Positions 17,224-25,123 of a stretch of 64,000 nt of DNA are shown here, piece by piece. The notes under the pieces were generated by a model that had not been told where the DNA came from, did not search any database, and saw only the letters and a list, made by a program, of their open reading frames with translations. The position numbers and the translations under genes were made by a program. Source of the DNA: Actinomadura hibisca NBRC 15177. Its GTDB lineage: Bacteria; Actinomycetota; Actinomycetes; Streptosporangiales; Streptosporangiaceae. Where the stretch lies: the NCBI RefSeq assembly GCF_001552635.1, contig NZ_BCRO01000007.1, forward strand, positions 1-64,000, written 5' to 3'. Every line of letters starts with the position of its first letter. The first letter of the stretch is position 1.

Positions 17224-18438
17224 GTGGCGCACCCCCTCACCTCCCATCTCGCATCCCGCTTCCCGGTCGGCGCGGCCGTCACCGCCGCCGCCCTGGAGGA
17301 CGACCCGCACCCCGCGCTCGCCCGGCTGCGTGAGCGCGAGCCGGTCTCCTGGCTCCCGGCGTTCGGCGGCTGGCTGGTCACCGCCCGCGACCTCGCGGTG
17401 CGCGTGATGCGCGACGCGGCGGCCTTCACCGTGGACGACCCGCGCTTCTCCACCGCGCGGGTCGTCGGGCCCAGCATGTTGTCGCTGGACGGGCCCGCGC
17501 ACGCCCGCCACCGCGAGCCGTTCGCGCACCCGTTCCGGCCCGCCCGCACCCGCGAGCGCTTCACCGCCTTCGTCGAGGCGGAGGTGGACCGCCTGGTCAC
17601 CGCGCTCGCCCCGGCCGGGCGGGCCGAGCTGCGCGGCGAGCTGGCCGGGCCGCTGGCGGTCGCGGTGGTCGCCGAGGCGCTGGGCCTGGCCGGGCGGGGC
17701 GAGCGCGTCGTGGACGCCGCGACGGTGCGGTCCTGGTACGGCGCGTTCGTGGACGCGGTGTCGGCCATCACGGCGGGCGCTCCCGACACCCCTCCCCCGG
17801 CGCGCGACGCCTACGCGAAGCTGCGCGCGGCCGTCGAGGCGTCCCTGGGCGACGACCCGTCGTCGTCGCTGCCCGCGGCGGTGGCCGCCGCCGGGCGGGA
17901 CCTGACCACCGCCGACATCGTCGCCAACACGGCGGTGCTGATGTTCGGCGGCATCGACACCACCGAGGCGATGATCGTCAACGCCGCGCTGCACCTGCTG
18001 GGCGACCCGGCCGCGCTCGCCCTGGTGCGCGCCGAACCGGCGCTGCTGGACGCCGCGATCGAGGAGTCGTTGCGGCTGGAACCGGCGGCGGCGGTCGTGG
18101 ACCGCTACGCCACCGCCGACGTGGAGCTGGGCGGCGTCACCGTGCGGGCGGGCGATCTGGTGCGGGTGTCGATCTCGGCCGCCAACCGGGACCCGAGGGT
18201 GTTCCCCGACCCCGACCGCTTCGACGTGCGGCGCGCCAACGCCGGCGACCACGTGGCGTTCGCGCACGGTCCGCACTTCTGCTTCGGCGCGCACCTGGCG
18301 CGGCTGGAGGCCCGCACCGCTCTGCGCGCGTTGCTGGACCGGCTGCCGGGCCTTCGCCTGGCCCCCGGGCACCTCCCGGTGCCGCACGGCCTGGTGTTCC
18401 GCAAGCCCGAGCGGCTGCCCGTCGTCTGGGACGGCTGA
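17224..18438 (+). CDS. Cytochrome P450
   Basis: 404 aa, normal for bacterial class I P450s. I-helix oxygen-binding segment MFGGIDTTEAM, K-helix EESLR (ExxR), and haem loop FAHGPHFCFGAHLARLE with Cys353 as thiolate ligand. Start GTG 17224 has no ribosome site but a -10 box at 17211-17216. No ferredoxin or reductase gene is adjacent. The next gene, for a haem-oxygenase-like diiron enzyme, is 201 bp downstream on the same strand with its own ribosome site. Substrate unknown; the kamA neighbour suggests an amino-acid-derived metabolite (inference). Confidence 0.9.
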   Translation: MAHPLTSHLASRFPVGAAVTAAALEDDPHPALARLREREPVSWLPAFGGWLVTARDLAVRVMRDAAAFTVDDPRFSTARVVGPSMLSLDGPAHARHREPFAHPFRPARTRERFTAFVEAEVDRLVTALAPAGRAELRGELAGPLAVAVVAEALGLAGRGERVVDAATVRSWYGAFVDAVSAITAGAPDTPPPARDAYAKLRAAVEASLGDDPSSSLPAAVAAAGRDLTTADIVANTAVLMFGGIDTTEAMIVNAALHLLGDPAALALVRAEPALLDAAIEESLRLEPAAAVVDRYATADVELGGVTVRAGDLVRVSISAANRDPRVFPDPDRFDVRRANAGDHVAFAHGPHFCFGAHLARLEARTALRALLDRLPGLRLAPGHLPVPHGLVFRKPERLPVVWDG

Positions 18439-18580
18439 GGGGCAGGAAGGCGTGCCGCCGAGGTAGGCGACTATGGCCCGCCCGCCAGATCCTGTCACGG
18501 CCGCACCCCCTTGACGTGGCAGGTGACGCACCTGACCAGGTTCGGTCATGATCGCCACTGTCGGTGCCTCCGGACGGCTG

Positions 18581-18595
18581 CGCAACATAGTTGCG
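18581..18595. promoter_or_regulatory. Operator-like inverted repeat
   Basis: CGCAAC-ATA-GTTGCG, 6-bp perfect arms around 3 bp, 45 bp upstream of the next start. The centre (CATAGT) could also be a -10 box. A TTGACG at 18513-18518 is the only -35-like match upstream. The factor is unknown. Confidence 0.4.
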
Positions 18596-18639
18596 TCCCT
18601 TTCGTCCCTCCGGAAAATTGCCACCGGACAAGGAGTTCC

Positions 18640-19377
18640 ATGCGCAGCCAGCAGCTCGACGCCACCGCCGAGATCCAGCGCCTCGCCGACGGTGTCCGCC
18701 GCCACCCCGCCCTCGACAACGCCTTCTACCGGCACTGGATGTCGGGCCCGCTCCCCCACCGCCAGGTGGAGGTGTTCGCCCGGGAGTTCTACGCGCGCAC
18801 GGTGGACACCATGCTGATGGCCGCGCTGTCGGTGCTGCACGCCGACGACCTCGCCTCCCGCGTCGAGCGGGTGAAGCACCTGTACACCGAGTACGGCAGC
18901 GGCGATCCCGCCAAGGCCCACCTGCTGCTCCAGGAGATGATGCTCACCGACCTGCTGGGCCGGCTGCGCGGCACGCCCTACACGCTGGCCGAACTGCGCG
19001 CCGCCGACCCGCTGCCGGGCACACGCTCGTTCACCGAGGGCCGCCGCGCGCTGTTCACCGACCCCGACCGGCGGGTGGTGCAGGGGGCGCTGCTGGCGCA
19101 GGAGCTGCTGGCGCATCCCGCGCCGGTCCGCCTGTACGAGGGGTTGCGCAACTACAAGCACCTGTACGACGAGGACGCCTTCCACCACATGAGCGAGTAC
19201 TTCTACGTGCACATCTGCGAGGCCGCCAAGATCGACCGGGAGGAGGCGGTCGCGTCGGCGGCCCGGTTGTGCCGCGACGGGGAGGACCTGGCGCGGCTGC
19301 GCGCCGGGTTCGACGGGTTGCTGGAGCTGACGGCCGGCTACTGGGACCAGGTGCACCGGGCGATGCTGGCCGCCTGA
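18640..19377 (+). CDS. Haem-oxygenase-like non-haem diiron enzyme (HDO family)
   Basis: 245 aa from ATG 18640 with AGGAG four bases upstream; longer in-frame starts cross the promoter region. An all-helical TenA/PqqC/haem-oxygenase-like fold of the type annotated as iron-containing redox enzyme. Candidate metal ligands are E84 and H94 (YTEYGSGDPAKAH), E155 (LAQELLAHP), and the cluster H182/H183-E186-H191 (FHHMSEYFYVH). Known relatives include the decarboxylase UndA, the lysine-fragmenting BesC and the N-oxygenase SznF, so the reaction cannot be told from sequence. It follows a P450 and kamA, consistent with a small specialised-metabolism group, but each gene seems to have its own promoter. 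Confidence 0.72.
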   Translation: MRSQQLDATAEIQRLADGVRRHPALDNAFYRHWMSGPLPHRQVEVFAREFYARTVDTMLMAALSVLHADDLASRVERVKHLYTEYGSGDPAKAHLLLQEMMLTDLLGRLRGTPYTLAELRAADPLPGTRSFTEGRRALFTDPDRRVVQGALLAQELLAHPAPVRLYEGLRNYKHLYDEDAFHHMSEYFYVHICEAAKIDREEAVASAARLCRDGEDLARLRAGFDGLLELTAGYWDQVHRAMLAA

Positions 19378-19420
19378 CCGGCCCCATCCCGTCCCTGATC
19401 CGCCCCTGATCCGGCCGTGG

Positions 19421-19450
19421 ACCGGGCGGGCCGCCTCCGGTCCGCCCGGT
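19421..19450 (+). terminator. Stem-loop after the diiron enzyme
   Basis: ACCGGGCGG (19421-19429) pairs with CCGCCCGGT (19442-19450), a 9-bp perfect stem 44 bp after the stop. No U-run follows. Confidence 0.5.
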
Positions 19451-19489
19451 TCGTGCCGTCCCGCACCGGTTGTATGGGAACATCGGCAG

Positions 19490-20626
19490 ATGATCGTGGA
19501 ACGCCAGGTCGAGTTGTCCTTCGGGCGTGCGAGCCGGGAGGCCGAGACGCACACCAACCTGTCCGCCGTGCGCCAGGACGGCCGCTGCCTGTGGGTGGCC
19601 GGGGACGAGACCGCCACCGTCGAGCGGCTCACCGCGCGCACCGGCCCCGACGGCCTGGTCACCGCCTACGAGGGCCACCGCACCGTGGCGCTGGCCGACC
19701 TGGTCGAGCTGCCCGCCGGGCCCGACGAGGAGGCCGACATCGAGGGCCTGGCGCGCAGCGACGGCTGGTTGTGGGCGATCGGCTCGCACAGCCTCAAGCG
19801 CAAGCGCGTCAAGCCCGGCCAGTCCGACGGCAAGGCCCGCAAGCGGCTGGCGAGCGTCGTGCGCGAGGACAACCGGTTCATCCTGGCGCGGCTGCCGCTG
19901 GTCACCGGCGCCGACGGGCTGCCGGAGGTCGTGCGCTCGGCGCCCGGCGAGGACGGCGGCCCCGACCGCACCGCCGCCGTGCTGGGCGGCCGCGGCGACG
20001 CCATCACCGACCTGCTGGCCGACGACCCGCACCTGGCGCCGTTCCTGCCGATCCCCAGCAAGGACAACGGCATCGACATCGAGGGCGTCGCCGCCCACCG
20101 CGACCGCCTCTACATCGGGCTGCGCGGCCCGGTGCTGCGCGGCTGGGCGGTGCTCATCGAGATCCACCCCGAGACCGACCCGGCCGACCCGCACCGGCTG
20201 CGGCTGCGCCCGATCGGCAAGGGCAAACAGGGCAGGGCCCGCTACCGCACGCACTTCCTGGACCTCGGCGGCCTCGGCATCCGCGACCTGTGCCCGCACG
20301 GCGACGACCTGCTGATCCTCACCGGCCCCACCATGGACCTGGACGGCCCGGTGCGCGTGGTGCGCTGGCGCGGCGCGGCCACCATCGACGCCGCCGACGT
20401 CGTGCCCGCCGCCGAACTGGAGGACCTGGGCGGCCTGCCCTACGGCGACGGCGACGACCACGCCGAGGGCATCGCGGTGCTGGACGAGGCCGCGCCCGCC
20501 GAGGAGGCCGCGCCGGGCGTGCGGCTGATGGTGGTCTACGACTCGCCGTCGGCCGCGCGGCGGCTGCCCGACGGCCGCATCCTGGCCGACGTGGTGACGG
20601 TCGGCGGCGGGCCCCTCCCCGAATAA
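19490..20626 (+). CDS. DUF3616 family protein
   Basis: 378 aa. Matches the DUF3616 family of cytosolic, probably beta-propeller proteins: repeated strands such as DIEGLARSDGWLWAIGSHS, NGIDIEGVAAHRDRLYIGLRGP and GIRDLCPHGDDLLILTGP. No signal peptide or membrane helix, and no assigned reaction. Start ATG 19490 has no strong ribosome site; the upstream 110 bp hold a stem-loop and a TGTATGG segment. Stands alone between an HDO enzyme and an acyl-CoA dehydrogenase. Confidence 0.8.
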   Translation: MIVERQVELSFGRASREAETHTNLSAVRQDGRCLWVAGDETATVERLTARTGPDGLVTAYEGHRTVALADLVELPAGPDEEADIEGLARSDGWLWAIGSHSLKRKRVKPGQSDGKARKRLASVVREDNRFILARLPLVTGADGLPEVVRSAPGEDGGPDRTAAVLGGRGDAITDLLADDPHLAPFLPIPSKDNGIDIEGVAAHRDRLYIGLRGPVLRGWAVLIEIHPETDPADPHRLRLRPIGKGKQGRARYRTHFLDLGGLGIRDLCPHGDDLLILTGPTMDLDGPVRVVRWRGAATIDAADVVPAAELEDLGGLPYGDGDDHAEGIAVLDEAAPAEEAAPGVRLMVVYDSPSAARRLPDGRILADVVTVGGGPLPE

Positions 20627-20639
20627 GCGCTCGCTTTCA

Positions 20640-20675
20640 GGCTCTGCTTGGATGGGCACGCTGTCAGGCAGAGCC
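20640..20675 (+). terminator. Stem-loop between DUF3616 and acyl-CoA dehydrogenase
   Basis: GGCTCTGC (20640-20647) pairs with GCAGAGCC (20668-20675), 8 bp with a 20-nt loop. It lies just after one stop and immediately before the next ribosome site, so it could be a terminator or a leader structure. Confidence 0.45.
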
Positions 20676-20692
20676 ATCTTTGGGAGGCGAGC

Positions 20693-21901
20693 ATGATCGA
20701 GTGGTCAGCCGAGGATCTGATGATCCGGGACGCGGTCCGCGACTGGATCGACGCCGAGGTCCGGCCCAACCTGGACGCGCTGGACTCGGGCGAGCTGCCG
20801 CCCTACGACCTGCTGCGCGGCCTGTACAAGACGTTCGGCATGGACGAGATGGCGCGCTCGTCGTTCCGGTCGCGCCTCGACAAGGAGCGCGCGGGCGAGC
20901 CCTCCCGCGCCGACGACGACCGGCCCGGCGGCGGCAACGCGGCGATGAGCATGCTGCCGGTGATCGAGCTGTGCAAGGTCGCGCCCGGCCTGGTGTCGGC
21001 GATGGGCGTCAGCCTGGGCCTGGCCGCCGGGACCATCATGAAGCGCGGCACCGCCGAGCAGAAGGAGCGGTGGGGCCTGGACCTGCTGACGCTCGACAAG
21101 GTCGGGGCGTGGGCCATCACCGAGCCCAACTCCGGCTCCGACGCGTTCGGCGGCATGCAGGCCACCGCGCGCAAGGTCGGCGACGAGTACGTCATCAACG
21201 GGTCCAAGACCTTCATCACCAACGGCCCCTACGCCGACACCATCGTCTTCTACTGCAAGCTCGACGACGGCCGCCCCGCGCGTGACCGCGAGATCCTGAC
21301 GTTCGTCCTGGACCGCGGGATGCCGGGCCTGGACCAGACCAGGCCGCTGCGCAAGATGGGCCTGCACTCCTCCCCCACCGGCGAGCTGTTCCTCAACGAC
21401 GTGCGCGCCGGGGAGGACCGGCTGCTGGCGGCCGGGTCGGGCGGCGGCAAGGAGTCGGCGAAGCAGAACTTCGTCACCGAGCGCGCCGGGGTCGCCGCGA
21501 TGGCGCTCGGCGTCATCGAGGAGTGCCTGAAGTTGTCGGTGGACTACGCCAGGAAGCGCGAGCTGTGGGGCCAGCGCATCGGCGACTTCCAGCTGATCCA
21601 GCTGAAGCTGGCCCGCATGGAGGTGGCCCGCCTGAACGTGCAGAACCTGGTGTTCCGGCACGTGGAGATGCAGCGCCAGGGCCGCACCCCGACGCTGGCC
21701 GAGGCGTCGGCGATGAAGCTGTACTCGGCGCAGGCCGCCTCGGAGGTGGCGATGGAGGCGGTGCAGCTGTTCGGCGGCAACGGCTACATGAGCGAGTACC
21801 GCGTGGAGCAGCTGGCCCGCGACGCCAAGTCGTTCCAGATCTACGCGGGCACCGACGAGATCCAGGTGACCCACATCGCCCGCGACCTGCTGTCCCGCTG
21901 A
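20693..21901 (+). CDS. Acyl-CoA dehydrogenase
   Basis: 402 aa from ATG 20693, with GGGAGG six bases upstream. FAD-dependent alpha,beta-dehydrogenation of an acyl-CoA. Family segments seen: W-A-I-T-E-P-N-S-G-S-D (flavin binding), VINGSKTFITNG, RKMGLHSSPTGELFL, VQLFGGNGYMSEY, and the C-terminal FQIYAGTDEIQ. In medium-chain enzymes the catalytic Glu precedes this G-T (YEGT), but here it is Ala. The base is more likely the Glu in NFVTERAGVAA, the position used by isovaleryl- and long-chain-type enzymes. Chain-length preference is not predictable. Single gene. Confidence 0.93.
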   Translation: MIEWSAEDLMIRDAVRDWIDAEVRPNLDALDSGELPPYDLLRGLYKTFGMDEMARSSFRSRLDKERAGEPSRADDDRPGGGNAAMSMLPVIELCKVAPGLVSAMGVSLGLAAGTIMKRGTAEQKERWGLDLLTLDKVGAWAITEPNSGSDAFGGMQATARKVGDEYVINGSKTFITNGPYADTIVFYCKLDDGRPARDREILTFVLDRGMPGLDQTRPLRKMGLHSSPTGELFLNDVRAGEDRLLAAGSGGGKESAKQNFVTERAGVAAMALGVIEECLKLSVDYARKRELWGQRIGDFQLIQLKLARMEVARLNVQNLVFRHVEMQRQGRTPTLAEASAMKLYSAQAASEVAMEAVQLFGGNGYMSEYRVEQLARDAKSFQIYAGTDEIQVTHIARDLLSR

Positions 21902-21989
21902 CCCGCCATCTCATTGGGCGCCGTGCGGCGCGGCCCTCCCCGGCCGCCCGCCCGGCGCCCGCCCCGTTCCCGGCCCAGCCGCGCCACAT

Positions 21990-22077
21990 GGAGATCGTCT
22001 CCCAAACGTCTCCCAATCTTGGTCACGCCGGCGGCGCAGGTCAGGAGGGGGAAGATCGTCCGATGGGGAGATCTCCC
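21990..22077. repeat. Pair of GGAGA/TCTCC inverted repeats
   Basis: The 291-bp gap between the acyl-CoA dehydrogenase and the FHA gene contains GGAGA-TCG-TCTCC (21990-22002), a further GTCTCCC just after it, and the 12-bp perfect palindrome GGGAGATCTCCC (22066-22077). They may be terminator or operator elements; their similarity suggests one factor binding twice. Confidence 0.4.
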
Positions 22078-22156
22078 GAAGCGTTCCGAACCTGACCGGT
22101 CGGAAAGCCGTCTGATCAAGCAGGGCGGAGGATTCATCTCGGCTTGCGGGGTCGTG

Positions 22157-22185
22157 TAGACAGCAATCGACAGGATCTGGATACT
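22157..22185 (+). promoter_or_regulatory. Strong putative promoter, leaderless FHA gene
   Basis: TAGACA (22157-22162), 17-bp spacer, GATACT (22180-22185), then 7 nt to the ATG at 22193. This is among the best sigma-70-type matches in the window, and the transcript should start at or next to the start codon. Confidence 0.65.
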
Positions 22186-22192
22186 CACAGCT

Positions 22193-22732
22193 ATGGACGG
22201 TCGGCCTTCATATCCGGTGAGAGCGTCCGATATGGAGCGCGATCGTGTGCTGCGCGTGCTCAGCGACCGCGTCGCCGAGGGGCGCATGTCGCAGGAGACC
22301 TTCGAGCGCCGTGTCGAGCAGGTGCTGCGCGCCCGCAGCCAGGCCGAGCTCGCCGACGTCGTGCACGACCTGCCCTCCACCAACCGGGTCGTCAACCGGC
22401 TGACCGGACTGATCTCCTCGGTGTCGCACGTGACGGCGCGGATCGAGTCGGCCTGGCGCACGCCCCGGCTGCCGCGCTTCACGCTGCCGCCCGCCGGGCT
22501 CACCCGCATCGTGGTCGGCCGCGCGCCCGGCTGCCAGTTCGTGCTGACCGACCTCACCGTCTCGCGCTTCCACGCCGAGATCTACCGGCACGACGACGGC
22601 TGGATGATCTCCGACCTGGGGTCGATGAACGGCACCCGCGTCAACGGCTGGCGGCTGACCGGCCCCGCCCGGGTCCGGCCCGGCGACGAGGTCGGCTTCG
22701 GCAACGCCAGCTTCATCGTCGCCGCCCCCTGA
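22193..22732 (+). CDS. DUF1707 - FHA domain protein
   Basis: 179 aa. N-terminal DUF1707 domain (about 6-60: V-R-A-S-D-M-E-R-D-R-V-L..L-x-x-R-V-A-E-G-R-M-S), common in actinobacterial membrane or signalling proteins. A short linker leads to an FHA domain (about 95-175) with the phosphothreonine-binding residues in VVGRAPGC, VSRFHAEI and SDLGSMNGTRVNG. No membrane helix. It should bind a phosphorylated Ser/Thr-kinase target; the partner is unknown. Leaderless start. Confidence 0.88.
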   Translation: MDGRPSYPVRASDMERDRVLRVLSDRVAEGRMSQETFERRVEQVLRARSQAELADVVHDLPSTNRVVNRLTGLISSVSHVTARIESAWRTPRLPRFTLPPAGLTRIVVGRAPGCQFVLTDLTVSRFHAEIYRHDDGWMISDLGSMNGTRVNGWRLTGPARVRPGDEVGFGNASFIVAAP

Positions 22733-22817
22733 CAGCGGCGCGCCGCCCTGGCCGCATGGCGGTACGTGTGATCAGGGCATCGGGCGGCCCCTGGACTCCC
22801 GGTCCGGCCCAGTCGGT

Positions 22818-23486
22818 CTAGACCGCGCCCGCGCGGTAGACCACGAACGACACCGCGATGTACTGCAACACGTAGGCCGCCACCGTGAAGGCGTGGAACA
22901 CCTCGTGGAAGCCGAACCAGCGCGGCGACGGGTCGGGGCGGCGCAGCCCGTAGACCAGGCCGCCGATGCTGTACAGCACGCCGCCGAGCGCGACCAGCAG
23001 CGCCACGACCACGCCGGTGCCCTCGATGAACTGCGGCACGAAGAACGCCGCCACCCAGCCCAGCCCGATGTACAGCGCCGTGTAGAGCATCCGCGGCGCG
23101 TTGGTCCACAGGATGCGGAACAGCACCCCGGCGAGCGCGCCGCCCCACACGACCGCGAGCACCAGCGTGCGCGCCATGCCGTCCAGGATCAGGTAGGCGA
23201 ACGGCGTGTAGGTGCCGGCGATGATGAGGTAGATGTTGGCGTGGTCGAAGCGGCGCAGCACGTCGGCGACGCGCGGCGACCAGCGGCCCCGGTGGTAGGC
23301 GGCCGAGACGCCGAACAGCAGCGCCGAGGTGAGCGCGTACACCGCCGCGCACAGGCGCGCCTCGCGGGTCGGGCCGAACGCCACCAGCAGGACTCCGGCG
23401 ATGAGCGCGACCGGGAAGGTCCCCAGATGCAGCCAGCCGCGCAACCTCGGCTTGACCGCCTCCGCCAGATCCTTCGGTCGTCGCAT
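22818..23486 (-). CDS. Haemolysin III / PAQR family membrane protein
   Basis: 222 aa from the ATG at 23486, preceded by GAGGAGG six bases upstream; an in-frame ATG at 23519 has no such site. Seven predicted membrane helices and the family's conserved polar positions: SAAYH near helix 2, RFDHANIYLIIAGTYTPF, and the final FGFHEVFHAFTVAAY with its metal-binding histidines. Members are putative hydrolases related to adiponectin receptors; a haemolytic role is not implied. Convergent with the FHA gene. Confidence 0.9.
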   Translation of the reverse strand: MRRPKDLAEAVKPRLRGWLHLGTFPVALIAGVLLVAFGPTREARLCAAVYALTSALLFGVSAAYHRGRWSPRVADVLRRFDHANIYLIIAGTYTPFAYLILDGMARTLVLAVVWGGALAGVLFRILWTNAPRMLYTALYIGLGWVAAFFVPQFIEGTGVVVALLVALGGVLYSIGGLVYGLRRPDPSPRWFGFHEVFHAFTVAAYVLQYIAVSFVVYRAGAV

Positions 23487-23665
23487 CCCGAGCCTCCTCG
23501 TACTGTCGTCTGCCCTCAAGATATCCCGTGCTCATCGGGGTATTCGGGTGATTCGCGGCACCTTGTGATGGCGGGTCGCCAGTGCCCTGGACCTTGACGC
23601 TGTAAGGTTCGGGCCGGGCCCTCTGTCAAGGCCCCCGCGTCACCGAGGAACCGAGGAGGAGCACC

Positions 23666-24586
23666 GTGCTGATCGGGTTCGCCGTGCCGGTGGCGGGCGC
23701 GTGGGCCACGCCCGCCAACCAGGTGCTGATCGCGCAGCAGGCCGAGGAACTCGGCTACCACTCGGTCTGGACGCTCCAGCGGCTGCTGGTCCCCGCCGCC
23801 GGGGCCGGGCGGGAGGCCGCCGAGAACTACCGCAACGTCCCCGACCCGCTGGTCACCCTCGCCTACCTCGCGGGCAGGACCGAGCGGGTGCGGCTGGGCG
23901 TGGCGATCGTGAACATGCCGTTCATGGCGCCGCCGGTGCTGGCCAAGCAGGCCGCCACCCTCGACCACGTGTCCGGCGGGCGGCTGGACCTCGGCCTCGG
24001 CCTCGGCTGGATGCCCGAGGAGTTCGCGGCGGCGGGCGTCCCGATGGAGCGGCGCGGCGCGCGCGCCGAGGAGTACCTGGCGGCGCTGCGCACCCTGTGG
24101 GGCGACGAGGTCAGCGAGTACCACGGCGAGTTCTACGACGTCCCGGCCTCGCTCGCCGAGCCCAAGCCGTTGCAGTACCCCGAGCCGCCGATCCTGCTGG
24201 GCGGCACCGCCGAGCCCGCGCTGCGGCGCGCCGGGCGGCTGGCGGCGGGCTGGGTCAGCTCCAGCCGCGCCGACCTCGCCGGCATCGGCCGCTCCATCGA
24301 CGTCGTGCGCGAGGAGGCCGAGAAGGCCGGCCGCGACGCCTCGGCGCTGCGGTTCGTGTGCCGGGGCGCGGTGCGGGTGCGCGAGGCGGGCCTGCCCGAC
24401 CGCGCGCCGCTGACCGGGTCGCACGAGGAGATCCGCGCCGACTTCGACGACCTGGCGGCGCGGGGCGTGACCGAGCTGTTCGTGGACCTGAACTTCGACC
24501 CCGAGCTGACCGGTCCCGACGCCGACCCGTGGGACTCGATGTTCCTGGCCCGGGAGGCGCTCCAGGCGTTCGCGCCGCGCCTGTGA
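23666..24586 (+). CDS. Luciferase-like (LLM class) flavin oxidoreductase, probably F420-dependent
   Basis: 306 aa from GTG 23666, with GAGGAGGAG six to eight bases upstream. TIM-barrel fold typical of bacterial-luciferase-like enzymes: ERVRLGVAIVNMPFMAPPVLAKQAATLDHVSGGRLDLGLG (only key parts matter: the G-R-L-D-L-G-L-G-L-G-W loop), E-A-E-K-A-G-R-D and a final substrate-loop region. Actinobacterial members usually use F420. Substrate unknown. Ten bases separate its stop from that of the convergent Lrp gene. Confidence 0.87.
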   Translation: MLIGFAVPVAGAWATPANQVLIAQQAEELGYHSVWTLQRLLVPAAGAGREAAENYRNVPDPLVTLAYLAGRTERVRLGVAIVNMPFMAPPVLAKQAATLDHVSGGRLDLGLGLGWMPEEFAAAGVPMERRGARAEEYLAALRTLWGDEVSEYHGEFYDVPASLAEPKPLQYPEPPILLGGTAEPALRRAGRLAAGWVSSSRADLAGIGRSIDVVREEAEKAGRDASALRFVCRGAVRVREAGLPDRAPLTGSHEEIRADFDDLAARGVTELFVDLNFDPELTGPDADPWDSMFLAREALQAFAPRL

Positions 24587-24596
24587 CGCCTCCCGG

Positions 24597-25037
24597 TCAC
24601 AGCGCCGGGCGGCGGCCCTCCCAGGGGGTGCTGAGCACCACGGTGGTGCGGGTCGCGACGTTGGCGGCCTTGCGGATCTGCTGGAGCAGCTCCTCCAGGT
24701 CGTTGGGCGTGCCGACGCGGACCTTGAGGATGTAGCTCTCCTCCCCCGCCACCGAGTGGCACGCCTCGATCGCCGCCAGGTGCGCCAGGCGCTCGGGCGC
24801 GTCGTCGGGCGCGGCCGGGTCGATCGGCTTGATCGACACGAACGCGGTCAGCGCCAGCCCGATCTGCTCGTGGTCCAGCAGCGCGGTGAAGCCGCGGACC
24901 GCGCCGCGCTTCTGCAGCCGCCGCACCCGCTGGTGCACCGCCGACACCGACAGGCCCGTCTCCTTGGCCAGGTCGGTGAAGCTCATCCGCCCGTCCTCGG
25001 CCAGCAGGGCCATGATCTGACGATCGATCTCCTCCAC
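24597..25037 (-). CDS. Lrp/AsnC family transcriptional regulator
   Basis: 146 aa. N-terminal winged HTH (about 2-60: D-R-Q-I-M-A-L-L-A-E-D-G-R-M-S-F, recognition helix SVSAVHQRVRRLQKRG) and C-terminal RAM/AsnC ligand domain (about 65-140). Predicted feast/famine regulator that binds an amino acid. The GTG start at 25037 has TAGATT (25049-25044) six bases upstream and no ribosome site, so it looks leaderless. The divergently placed gene beyond it is lacI on the same strand, so no obvious local target. Confidence 0.9.
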   Translation of the reverse strand: MEEIDRQIMALLAEDGRMSFTDLAKETGLSVSAVHQRVRRLQKRGAVRGFTALLDHEQIGLALTAFVSIKPIDPAAPDDAPERLAHLAAIEACHSVAGEESYILKVRVGTPNDLEELLQQIRKAANVATRTTVVLSTPWEGRRPAL

Positions 25038-25043
25038 GCGGGA

Positions 25044-25049
25044 AATCTA
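25044..25049 (-). promoter_or_regulatory. -10 box of leaderless lrp-like gene
   Basis: TAGATT on the minus strand, 6 nt before the GTG start. Confidence 0.5.
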
Positions 25050-25123
25050 GCGCGCCGGGCGGCGCCGCGCCTCCCCGGCCCGGATACGGGGCCGTCCGAT
25101 ATGACGATCCGGTACGGGACGGG

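Noticed and set aside
18439..18639. TPP riboswitch before the TenA-like gene
   Set aside because: No CUGAGA-type core or thi-box arrangement could be found, and the protein is closer to HDO diiron enzymes than to thiaminase.
15598..19662. 1354-residue open frame on the minus strand
   Set aside because: It overlaps kdd, kamA, the P450 and the diiron enzyme genes, all with clear domains; its translation is low-complexity Gly/Arg/Val, typical of a GC-rich shadow frame.
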